A DNA stretch of 6,538 bases from an uncultured Micrococcales bacterium (GTDB lineage Bacteria; Actinomycetota; Actinomycetes; Actinomycetales; Microbacteriaceae): NCBI GenBank assembly GCA_937919125.1, contig CALFOB010000093.1, positions 1 to 6,538 of the forward strand. Direction: 5' to 3'. A model generated the notes under the pieces. The model ran no database searches. It was not told where the DNA came from and saw only the letters and a list, made by a program, of their open reading frames with translations. Position 1 is the first letter of the stretch. Each line of letters starts with the position of its first letter. The translations under genes were made by a program, and so were the position numbers. Shown here one piece after another: positions 1-6,322 of this stretch.

Positions 1-508
1 CAACACCGCGGTCTCTGTATGCAACTGCTAGTTCAGCAATCTTCTGAGCATTATCAGCTTGTCTCATAGCTGTTACAAGCTGACCGGTTACTAAATAACC
101 ACCCTTAGCAGCCACTTCTGCTCTACCCTGGCTAAGACCTTCTTCAACGTACTCAACAACTTCTTCAAGGGTTAGACCCTTCTCAAGGTGTTGCTCAGGT
201 GCATAACGAACTTCACCGTAGATAACTCCATCGGCAGCTAGATCTAGAGCAAACTCGCGAGCGACTCTGATGAGTCCTTCTTTGGTCTGCATAACAGCAC
301 AGGTGTGTACGAATGTCTCTAGGTATCTAGGCAATGAACCTGAATCACAAGACTCTAGGAACCAATCACGAAGGTCTCTTGCATTGTCTGCAGGAAGTTC
401 GTGGCCAATCTCTTTAGCCAAATCAATGATTGTTTGTGGGCGTAGACCACCATCTAGGTGATCGTGCAGTGAAACCTTAGGTAGAGCTTGGATATTTAGT
501 TTAGACAT
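1..508 (-). CDS. add: Adenosine deaminase, N-terminal part (gene runs off the left edge)
   Basis: This gene hydrolyses adenosine and deoxyadenosine to inosine and deoxyinosine plus ammonia in the cytoplasm, a step of purine salvage and catabolism. About 169 codons are present, roughly half of the usual 330-370 residues. The N-terminus carries the metal-site motif SLHDHLDGG, in which His15 and His17 correspond to the first two zinc ligands of the family's HxH motif. The strand motif EVRYAPEQH lies at residues 99-107. The later catalytic His/Glu and Asp-Asp motifs lie beyond the window. The ATG at 506-508 follows the deoA stop by 13 bases, behind a weak purine-rich AGAGAAATGAAGA leader. The gene is the last visible member of the nucleoside operon. 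The HDHLDGGLRP form differs from the HRHLDG of E. coli Add and looks like the actinobacterial version, by recognition only. No frameshift is seen. AMP or adenine deaminase is less likely given the motif and neighbours. Confidence 0.93.
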   Translation of the reverse strand, partial: MSKLNIQALPKVSLHDHLDGGLRPQTIIDLAKEIGHELPADNARDLRDWFLESCDSGSLPRYLETFVHTCAVMQTKEGLIRVAREFALDLAADGVIYGEVRYAPEQHLEKGLTLEEVVEYVEEGLSQGRAEVAAKGGYLVTGQLVTAMRQADNAQKIAELAVAYRDRGV

Positions 509-521
509 TCTTCATTTCTCT

Positions 522-1811
522 TTATGCGTTGATACGGTCAAGGATAAGCGGTGTGAAAGTAGTTGAGAGTTCACTCTCAATCTTGATTCCACCAGATAGA
601 GCTTCAACAGCTCTATCAAAACGTTCTGCTTCATCTGTGTAGAGGGTCATTAGCGGAGCACCCTTCTCGATCTTCTCTCCACGTTTAGCGTGAAGAATGA
701 TGCCTGCTCCGAATTGAACTGGATCTTCCTTACGAGCACGACCTGCTCCTAGACGCCAAGAAGCTGTGCCAACCGCTAGAGCATCTAGCTCGTTCACGAA
801 GCCAGAGCTCTCAGCCAAGATAGTGTGCTCATGCTTAGCAACTGGAAGTTTGGCTGTTGGGTCACCGTGTTGAGCCTTGATCATTTCGTTCCACTTGTCC
901 ATGGCACGACCATCATTCAATGCTGCTGCAACATCAACATCCGTCTTACCTGAAAGACGAAGCATCTCTCTGGCTAGTTCAACTGTGATGTCGATTAAAT
1001 CTTGAGATCCACCACCGGCTAGAACTTCAACTGCTTCATCTACTTCTAGAGAGTTACCGACTTTGCGGCCCAATGGTGTGGACATGTCAGTCAGCAGTGC
1101 ACTTGTCTTTACGCCAGCATCTGCACCTAGCTGAGTAAGTACCTGAGCTAGTTCCTGTGCTCGCTCTAGTGTCTTCATGAAAGCACCTGAACCAACTTTG
1201 ACATCTAGAACTAGTGCTGAGGTTCCCTCAGCAATCTTCTTGCTCATGATTGAGCTAGCAATAAGTGGAATAGCTTCAACTGTTCCAGTTACATCTCTAA
1301 GTGCATAAAGTTTCTTATCGGCTGGTGCTAACCCTGCTCCAGCCGCACAAATAACAGCATTGACCTTCTCTAGCTGATCATGCATTTGCTGGTTAGTTAG
1401 AGATGCCTGCCATCCTGGAATAGCCTCTAGCTTGTCTAAGGTTCCACCTGTGTGACCAAGACCACGACCACTTAGCTGAGGAACCGCAACACCGAATACT
1501 GCTACCAATGGGGCAAGCATCAAAGTGATCTTGTCACCAACACCACCGGTTGAGTGCTTGTCGGCAGTTGGAACAGTGAGAGTGCTGAAATCTAATCTCT
1601 CACCAGAGGCAATCATGGCGAGGGTTAGATCCCTAATCTCTCTTCTGTTCATGCCATTTAGCAAAATAGCCATAGCCATTGAAGACATCTGCTCATCAGC
1701 GACAACACCTGATGTGTAGTTAGCTACTAGCCAGTTGATCTGCTCTGTAGATAGTTCTTGTTTCTCTCGCTTAGCAACAATTAGTTCGACAGCGGAAAAT
1801 TCTTTAGACAA
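522..1811 (-). CDS. deoA: Thymidine phosphorylase / pyrimidine-nucleoside phosphorylase
   Basis: This enzyme phosphorolyses thymidine or deoxyuridine (and uridine, if it is the broader PyNP type) to the free base and (deoxy)ribose-1-phosphate. The 429-residue length fits the family. An N-terminal helical domain is followed by phosphate-site KHSTGGVGDK at 85-94, the family signature SGRGLGHTGGTLDKLE at 114-129, and YALRDVTGT with Arg172. Ser187 and Lys191 line up with the E. coli thymine-binding Arg171, Ser186 and Lys190. DVKVGSGAFM at 203-212 and the C-terminal alpha/beta domain, containing SWRLGAGRARKED, complete the protein. The start is TTG at 1809-1811; the first internal ATG is codon 42, too late for the family, and AGGGA sits 4 bases upstream of TTG. 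It begins 7 bases after the cdd stop, so coupled translation is likely. Cdd next door would supply its uridine and deoxyuridine substrates. Sequence alone does not settle thymidine versus broad pyrimidine specificity. Confidence 0.96.
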   Translation of the reverse strand: MSKEFSAVELIVAKREKQELSTEQINWLVANYTSGVVADEQMSSMAMAILLNGMNRREIRDLTLAMIASGERLDFSTLTVPTADKHSTGGVGDKITLMLAPLVAVFGVAVPQLSGRGLGHTGGTLDKLEAIPGWQASLTNQQMHDQLEKVNAVICAAGAGLAPADKKLYALRDVTGTVEAIPLIASSIMSKKIAEGTSALVLDVKVGSGAFMKTLERAQELAQVLTQLGADAGVKTSALLTDMSTPLGRKVGNSLEVDEAVEVLAGGGSQDLIDITVELAREMLRLSGKTDVDVAAALNDGRAMDKWNEMIKAQHGDPTAKLPVAKHEHTILAESSGFVNELDALAVGTASWRLGAGRARKEDPVQFGAGIILHAKRGEKIEKGAPLMTLYTDEAERFDRAVEALSGGIKIESELSTTFTPLILDRINA

Positions 1812-1822
1812 TTAATCCCTAG
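1812..1822 (-). promoter_or_regulatory. Ribosome binding site supporting the TTG start of deoA
   Basis: Reading the minus strand, the cdd stop TAG runs straight into GGATTAA and then TTG. The purine core AGGGA (1816-1820) overlaps the cdd stop codon and lies 4 bases from TTG, a little close but usable. It is the only plausible initiation site that keeps the conserved N-terminal helix of the phosphorylase. Confidence 0.6.
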
Positions 1823-2238
1823 TTTCTTTCATCAGCGCCGAAACCTTCGGCTAAATCACGAGGACCAAAAGCATCCGGTAGTACCTGATCGATTGTTTTG
1901 ATGCCTGAGACAGTCTGCAGAAGCATCCCCTCATTAGAGTGTTCGAACAGAAGCTGGCGGCATCTACCGCATGGCATCAGAATGTTCTCTGCTCCATCAA
2001 CACAGTAGAAAGCAACTAGCTTGCCGCCACCGGTCATGCTCAGGTTGCTAACAAGACCACACTCAGCACATAGACCAACACCGTAGCTGGCATTTTCAAC
2101 GTTGCAACCAGAAACAATTCGACCATCATCAACTAGAGCTGCTGCTCCTACTGGATAGTGGCTGTATGGGGCGTAAGCGTTCTTCATTGCAGCTACAGCT
2201 GCATCCTTCAACTCGTTCCAGTTGATCTCTTGGCTCAT
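1819..2238 (-). CDS. cdd: Cytidine deaminase
   Basis: This zinc enzyme deaminates cytidine and deoxycytidine to uridine and deoxyuridine in the cytoplasm. The 139-residue length is normal for the small homotetrameric class. The substrate-binding NVENAS motif is at 46-51, with Asn46 and Glu48 expected to hold the ribose. CAE at 57-59 gives zinc ligand Cys57 and the catalytic Glu59, and PCGRCRQ at 89-95 gives zinc ligands Cys90 and Cys93. All key residues are present. The N-terminal YAPYSHYPVGAA block is also typical. The ATG at 2236-2238 is two bases after the stop of permease 2, and its AAAGGG site (2245-2250) lies inside the last codons of that permease, which implies coupling. It sits between the importer genes and deoA, so its product feeds the phosphorylase. 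The C-terminal PDAFGPRDL is standard for the family. Blasticidin-S deaminase is an unlikely alternative. Confidence 0.97.
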   Translation of the reverse strand: MSQEINWNELKDAAVAAMKNAYAPYSHYPVGAAALVDDGRIVSGCNVENASYGVGLCAECGLVSNLSMTGGGKLVAFYCVDGAENILMPCGRCRQLLFEHSNEGMLLQTVSGIKTIDQVLPDAFGPRDLAEGFGADERN

Positions 2239-2240
2239 CT

Positions 2241-3521
2241 TTAGCCCTTTACGTAAGGTTGACCGGATGCTGCAGGTGGTTTCACTCGTCCAGCAAACCC
2301 TGCAACTGCTACCAGGGTTACAAGGTAAGGAACCATGGTGATGAAGTCAACAGGAATACCCGGAGATACCTGGTTAGCCCATACCTTCAAGATAATTGTG
2401 AAACCAAAGAGCAATGCTCCAAGAGTCACATAGATTGGCTGCCAACGTCCAAGGATCACAACCGCCAAGGCAATGAATCCAAGCCCTGCTGACATTTCAC
2501 GACCGAAAGAACCTACGTTTCCAAGAGTTAGAGATGCTCCACCTAAACCAGCAACAGCACCACCTAGAGTTACCCACCAGAATCTGGTTCTGCCAACGTT
2601 GATACCAACGGTGTCAGCTGCTAGCGGGTGTTCTCCCACTGCACGTGCTCTTAGACCCAACTTGGTTCTGAACAATACATACCAAAGTAGCGGAACAAGA
2701 ATAAACATCAGATAAACAGTGATTCTGTTGTTGAACAACACCTGTCCAAGAACCGGAATCTCTGACAGCAATGGAATAGGAAGCTTGTCGAAAGTGCCTG
2801 GGAAGTTTAAGTTGATGCTGTCATCGTCTACCCATGCTGAGTATAGGAAGTTTGTGATTCCAATTACTAGAACGTTTAGAAGAACTCCGATGATGATTTG
2901 TTCAACCAAGTATTTGATGGCAAGAGAAGCAAGAATTGTTGAAAGAATTGCCGCAGCAATCATCGCTGCAATCAAACCAACGTAGAGGTTCTTAGTGATT
3001 GAGCCAACAATCGCTGAAACAAATGCTCCAGTTAGAAGCTGTCCTTCAATAGCAATGTTCACAACACCAACGCGTTCTGACATGATGCCTGCCATACCAC
3101 CGAAGATTAGTGGGATAGCTAGAACAAGTGTGTTGCTCAAGATAAAGATCATCTGAACACCTTGAGTAGCTTCTGTTGCTAACCAGCCAAGCAGGGCCAT
3201 CATGGCACCAACTGCATAGATGGTAATCAACCAAACCGGTGTCTTAGATCCACGGATGCTCAATGCAACTGAAAGTAAACCAATCATCAGTAGAACTGCA
3301 CCAACAATTGTGCAGAAGAACATTGAGTTCACAACAAATGGAGGCAACTGCAATGCCTCACGCTTATCGCTCCATACGAAGCTGATGTCTCCAGCTTTAC
3401 CAAGGAAACCAAAGAACACTAGAACAACTAGAGATGCTGCAACCAGCGTGATTGGAGTTTTTAGACTCGGTCTCACAACGGCAGAAGAGAACATGCCTGG
3501 GGTGACTTCTACATTCTTCAT
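2241..3521 (-). CDS. BMP-family nucleoside ABC transporter, permease 2 (YufQ/NupQ type)
   Basis: This integral membrane protein is one half of the transmembrane channel of a nucleoside importer in the branched-chain amino-acid-type permease family (BPD_transp_2, COG1079 type). Of 426 residues, the hydrophobic stretches near 23-41, 62-88, 96-115, 122-147, 157-174, 180-228, 268-285, 314-334, 345-380 and 393-411 suggest about ten or more membrane segments. The family block GVVNIAIEGQ is at 152-161. The cytoplasmic coupling region GEHPLAADTVGINV at 296-309 should contact the ATPase. The N-terminus is longer than in minimal members (about 300 residues), carrying extra segments before residue 120. 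The ATG at 3519-3521 shares one base with the TAA of permease 1 (TAATG) behind a strong AAAGGTGAT site. The B. subtilis counterpart would be NupQ and the Lactococcus one a NupB/NupC-type permease. Substrate range is inferred from the neighbours. Confidence 0.94.
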   Translation of the reverse strand: MKNVEVTPGMFSSAVVRPSLKTPITLVAASLVVLVFFGFLGKAGDISFVWSDKREALQLPPFVVNSMFFCTIVGAVLLMIGLLSVALSIRGSKTPVWLITIYAVGAMMALLGWLATEATQGVQMIFILSNTLVLAIPLIFGGMAGIMSERVGVVNIAIEGQLLTGAFVSAIVGSITKNLYVGLIAAMIAAAILSTILASLAIKYLVEQIIIGVLLNVLVIGITNFLYSAWVDDDSINLNFPGTFDKLPIPLLSEIPVLGQVLFNNRITVYLMFILVPLLWYVLFRTKLGLRARAVGEHPLAADTVGINVGRTRFWWVTLGGAVAGLGGASLTLGNVGSFGREMSAGLGFIALAVVILGRWQPIYVTLGALLFGFTIILKVWANQVSPGIPVDFITMVPYLVTLVAVAGFAGRVKPPAASGQPYVKG

Positions 3522-4762
3522 TACTTGATCACCTTTGCTTCTTTAGCTTTCTGAGTTGCTTCAATAACTTTTATTCCAGGAGCAGGCAGCCTATAGAAGG
3601 CTCTAATAATCGGAGGTGCTGCGATGAAGAGAACAATTAAAGCTTTCACAACACCTAGAACTTCAGGTGACACACCAGCAACCTGCATAGTTGCAGAGCC
3701 AGCCTTGAATGCACCAAACAAAAGTCCTGCCATTACAACTCCACCGGCTCTAGAACCACCAAGAAGAGCAACAGTAATGGCATCGAAACCAATACCTGCT
3801 TCGATGCTTGTGGTTAGACCACCATCGACGCTTAGACCTTGGTTAGCAGCTGCCAAACCAGAGAAACCGGCTGAGATAGCCAGTGCCCATACGAATGTGT
3901 TCTCAACCTTGATTCCAGCTGCCTTAGCAGCTGATGGGTTATGGCCAACCATTCTGAATCGGAAACCAAATGTGGACTTCTCCATTAGCCACCAGTAGAA
4001 GACCACTGATAGAACGGCAAAGATCAATCCGTAGTGCAACTGGAATTCAGGACCAAACAGCAAACCAAGACGTGCGGTGTCGTCAGGGTTATCTGACTTA
4101 GGTGTTCCACCACCGCCTTCTTCTAGAAGAAGGTTTGGTTGTCTAAGAAGGTATGTGAAAAGAGACAAAGCAACGTAGTTCAACATGATGGTCACGATTA
4201 CTTCGTGAGCACCAGTTCTAGCCTTTAGAACACCAACAATCATTCCCCAGACCATTGCACAAACAACTGCTGCAAATACAGCTGCAAGCATGTGGATGAT
4301 GATTGGCATATCTAGACGAGTAGCAACAAATGTTGAACCTGCAAGACCAACCAGGATTTGACCGGTTGCACCAATGTTGAAAAGACCAACTCGGAAAGTT
4401 AGGGCAACACCCAAACCAGCCATGATTAGTGGACCTGCAAATCGAAGAGTTTCAGTGAAGGGGCGGATAGCTGAAACAAAGTCTTCTGCACCGAAGTTGA
4501 TGATTGAACCCGTGAACAGAGCTCCATAACCATCTTGAATAGTCCATAAAACAGTTGAGAAAGCCATGTTTGGATCAGCACCGAAGTTGGCCCAAGCACT
4601 TACTACACCCTTGTCGAAGACCACCATGAAGATAGCTCCGATGATAAATCCAAGAAGAACTGACAGAGCAATTCTTACTGGGTCTCCAGCCATGATTTCA
4701 CGAAGAACACTTGTTGCTTTGTCTTCGATAGGTTTTGCTACAACTTCTTTTTTCTTACTCAT
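3521..4762 (-). CDS. BMP-family nucleoside ABC transporter, permease 1 (YufP/NupP type)
   Basis: This is the second channel-forming subunit of the importer (BPD_transp_2 family, COG4603 type), 413 residues long. A charged cytoplasmic N-terminus (1-28) precedes hydrophobic segments near 30-50, 106-124, 131-148, 153-178, 187-206, 242-261, 289-307, 323-357 and 365-387. The family block GLFNIGATGQ lies at 126-135, ARTGAHEVIVTIMLNY at 181-196, and the likely ATPase-coupling loop VGHNPSAAKAAGI at 272-284. A soluble loop at 208-232 rich in Gly, Asp and Glu lies between membrane segments, and a Lys-rich tail ends the protein. The ATG at 4760-4762 overlaps the ATPase stop codon as ATGA (4 bases), with GGCAGGT upstream as a moderate ribosome site. 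It is expected to pair with permease 2 as a heterodimer. Nucleoside specificity comes from the family and from the downstream deaminase and phosphorylase genes, not from residues seen here. Confidence 0.94.
   Translation of the reverse strand: MSKKKEVVAKPIEDKATSVLREIMAGDPVRIALSVLLGFIIGAIFMVVFDKGVVSAWANFGADPNMAFSTVLWTIQDGYGALFTGSIINFGAEDFVSAIRPFTETLRFAGPLIMAGLGVALTFRVGLFNIGATGQILVGLAGSTFVATRLDMPIIIHMLAAVFAAVVCAMVWGMIVGVLKARTGAHEVIVTIMLNYVALSLFTYLLRQPNLLLEEGGGGTPKSDNPDDTARLGLLFGPEFQLHYGLIFAVLSVVFYWWLMEKSTFGFRFRMVGHNPSAAKAAGIKVENTFVWALAISAGFSGLAAANQGLSVDGGLTTSIEAGIGFDAITVALLGGSRAGGVVMAGLLFGAFKAGSATMQVAGVSPEVLGVVKALIVLFIAAPPIIRAFYRLPAPGIKVIEATQKAKEAKVIK
3528..3536 (-). promoter_or_regulatory. Strong Shine-Dalgarno site of permease 2, inside permease 1
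   Basis: The minus strand reads AAAGGTGAT, then 6 bases, then ATG. This is the best anti-16S match in the window. It is embedded in the last codons of permease 1 and followed by the TAATG stop/start overlap. It fixes the permease 2 start and suggests roughly equal synthesis of the two channel subunits. Confidence 0.75.
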
Positions 4763-6267
4763 GCTGCAATACCTGCCATCATCTTTCCAAGTTTTTCTCT
4801 TGTGGTCTTAGCATCAACAATTCCAACAATGCGTCCTCTGTACATAACAGCAATTCGGTCAGCAAGAGCAAGAACTTCATCTAGCTCGGTAGAAATAATG
4901 ACTACTGTCTTACCAGCATCTCTAGCCGCAACGATTTGTTCGTGAATGAACTCAATAGAACCAACGTCAACACCACGAGTTGGTTGCGCAGCAATCAACA
5001 CTCTGAGATCTCTGCTCATTTCTCTGGCAACAACAACCTTCTGCTGATTTCCACCAGATAGTTGCTTAGCTAGGGTGTCAACTGAAGGTGTTCTGATGTC
5101 GAATTCCTTTATTAGCTTCGCTGCAATTTCATCGCGCTTAGCAAAGTCGATCTGGACACCCTTAGCGAATGGCTTCCCGAATGAGCCATCCAGCATTAGG
5201 TTCTCTGCAATCGAGAACTCCCCTACTAGACCATCTTTCTTGCGGTCTTCAGGGATGTAGCCAACGCCTGCTTCAAGAACTTGTCTGACATTGCTCTTAG
5301 TTAAATCTTTACCTGCGACAGTGATGCTTCCTTCATGGATCTTTCGCAGTCCTAAAATAGCCTCCGCTAGTTCTGTCTGCCCATTTCCTTGAACACCAGC
5401 AATTGCTAGAACTTCACCGTCCTGGACAGAGAAGCTAATTCCATCAACCATCTTCTGATTGCGGTCATCGAGCACAGTTAGATTCTTGACTACCAATGTT
5501 TCGGCACCTAGTTTGGCCGCGCTCTTCTTGGTGTCCAGATCAACTTCGCGGCCAACCATCAATGAGGCCAGTTCTCCAGCAGAGGCTTTTGGACTAGCTT
5601 CAGAAACAACCTTGCCCTGGCGAATAACAATGATTCTGTCAGCGACTTTCTGAACCTCACGAAGTTTGTGTGTGATGAAAATGATTGAAGTTCCGTTTTT
5701 ACTTAGGCCTCTCATGATGTCCATGAGTTCATCTGTTTCCTGAGGAGTAAGAACTGCAGTTGGTTCATCAAGAACCAAAACCTTTGCATCTCTTGCAAGA
5801 GACTTGATAATTTCAACTCGCTGCTGAGCTCCAACAGGAAGATCTTGAACCTTGGCATCCGGATCAATATCAAAACCAAAACGATCTGAGATTTCTTTCA
5901 CAAGTTTGCGAGCAGCATCAATATCTAGGTTGCCAACTTTTCCAGTTGGTTCATTTCCAAGAACAACATTCTCAGCAACCGTGAAAACAGGAATCAACAT
6001 GAAGTGCTGGTGAACCATTCCAATACCGGCAGCCATTGCATCGCCTGGACCTGAGAACTTCACTTCCTTGTCATCAAGGAGGATCTGGCCTTCGTCATGT
6101 TGTAGCAGTCCATAGAGGACGTTCATAAGAGTTGACTTACCCGCACCGTTTTCCCCAAGCAGGGCATGCACTTCACCGGTCTGCAGCTCAAAGTCCACGC
6201 CGCGCAGCGCCCGCACGCCGCCAAAACTTTTGGACACATTTTCTATTTTTAGCGAATCAGTCGGCAT
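4759..6267 (-). CDS. BMP-family nucleoside ABC transporter, double ATPase subunit (YufO/NupO type)
   Basis: This cytoplasmic subunit powers nucleoside import. Its 502 residues hold two nucleotide-binding domains. Domain 1 has Walker A GENGAGKST (38-46), Q-loop Gln87, a signature variant LPVGAQQRVEI (143-153), Walker B VLVLDEPT (163-170) and H-loop His200. Domain 2 is degenerate: GVQGNGQTE (291-299) lacks the Walker A lysine, the signature LSGGNQQK (403-410) is intact, Walker B reads LIAAQPTRGVD without the Asp-Glu pair, and the H-loop position reads STELDE. The arrangement resembles sugar-type RbsA ATPases and is usual for the YufO group. The start is ATG 6265-6267: AAGGA lies 5 bases upstream and an in-frame stop lies six codons before the ATG. 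It is the first gene of the visible operon and overlaps permease 1 by 4 bases. Codons for residues 16-35 are strikingly GC-rich (GCG, CGG, CGC, CTG, GTG), unlike the AGA/CTA/GCT-rich remainder. A sugar importer is the main alternative; the context favours nucleosides. Confidence 0.95.
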   Translation of the reverse strand: MPTDSLKIENVSKSFGGVRALRGVDFELQTGEVHALLGENGAGKSTLMNVLYGLLQHDEGQILLDDKEVKFSGPGDAMAAGIGMVHQHFMLIPVFTVAENVVLGNEPTGKVGNLDIDAARKLVKEISDRFGFDIDPDAKVQDLPVGAQQRVEIIKSLARDAKVLVLDEPTAVLTPQETDELMDIMRGLSKNGTSIIFITHKLREVQKVADRIIVIRQGKVVSEASPKASAGELASLMVGREVDLDTKKSAAKLGAETLVVKNLTVLDDRNQKMVDGISFSVQDGEVLAIAGVQGNGQTELAEAILGLRKIHEGSITVAGKDLTKSNVRQVLEAGVGYIPEDRKKDGLVGEFSIAENLMLDGSFGKPFAKGVQIDFAKRDEIAAKLIKEFDIRTPSVDTLAKQLSGGNQQKVVVAREMSRDLRVLIAAQPTRGVDVGSIEFIHEQIVAARDAGKTVVIISTELDEVLALADRIAVMYRGRIVGIVDAKTTREKLGKMMAGIAA

Positions 6268-6270
6268 GGG

Positions 6271-6277
6271 CTTCCTT
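6271..6277 (-). promoter_or_regulatory. Shine-Dalgarno site of the ATPase gene
   Basis: The minus strand reads AAGGAAG followed by CCC and ATG, so the AAGGA core is 5 bases from the start codon. This supports the start at 6267 and implies that the operon-derived sequence reaches at least to about 6277 before the AT-rich foreign-looking stretch begins. Confidence 0.7.
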
Positions 6278-6294
6278 ATTGCTTATTGCTTATT
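6274..6294. repeat. Three-copy 7-bp tandem repeat at the composition boundary
   Basis: The plus strand shows CCTTATT (6274-6280), GCTTATT (6281-6287) and GCTTATT (6288-6294); the first unit differs by one base and overlaps the ATPase ribosome binding site. Further T-rich sequence follows. The repeat lies exactly where base composition falls from moderate GC to about 21%. It may be a slippage product or a microhomology join. Confidence 0.7.
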
Positions 6295-6301
6295 TTTTAT
6301 T

Positions 6302-6309
6302 TACTTTTG
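6302..6309 (+). promoter_or_regulatory. Possible Bacteroidota-type promoter -7 element
   Basis: TACTTTTG matches the TAnnTTTG -7 consensus known from Bacteroidota. A TTG at 6279-6281 lies 20 bases upstream, a partial match to the TTTG -33 element. The predicted transcript would start only a few bases before the TTG codon of the plus-strand lipoprotein. In such AT-rich DNA a chance match is quite possible, and the upstream half falls within operon-like sequence. Confidence 0.25.
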
Positions 6310-6322
6310 AAAAAACATCACT

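Noticed and set aside
509..521. Possible terminator or promoter between deoA and add
   Set aside because: The gap is 13 bases, with no room for a hairpin and no promoter-like elements; the two genes look co-transcribed.
2259..2985. Plus-strand open frames of 77-88 codons opposite permease 2
   Set aside because: They lie wholly antisense to a conserved membrane protein gene, have no ribosome sites or recognisable motifs, and their Pro/Arg/Thr/Cys-rich content is typical of antisense frames.
3046..3234. Minus-strand frame of 62 codons inside permease 2
   Set aside because: It is an out-of-frame reading of the permease gene, rich in Trp, Cys and His, with no support as a protein.
3624..3998. 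Plus-strand open frame of 124 codons opposite permease 1
   Set aside because: It is the longest antisense frame, but it fully overlaps conserved permease sequence, including the coupling loop, and resembles no known protein; it is explained by codon bias of the real gene.
6181..6220. GC-rich patch as a structured RNA or regulatory hairpin
   Set aside because: The GC bases fall in conserved ATPase codons, and I could not find a convincing long stem with a loop; codon choice explains the composition.
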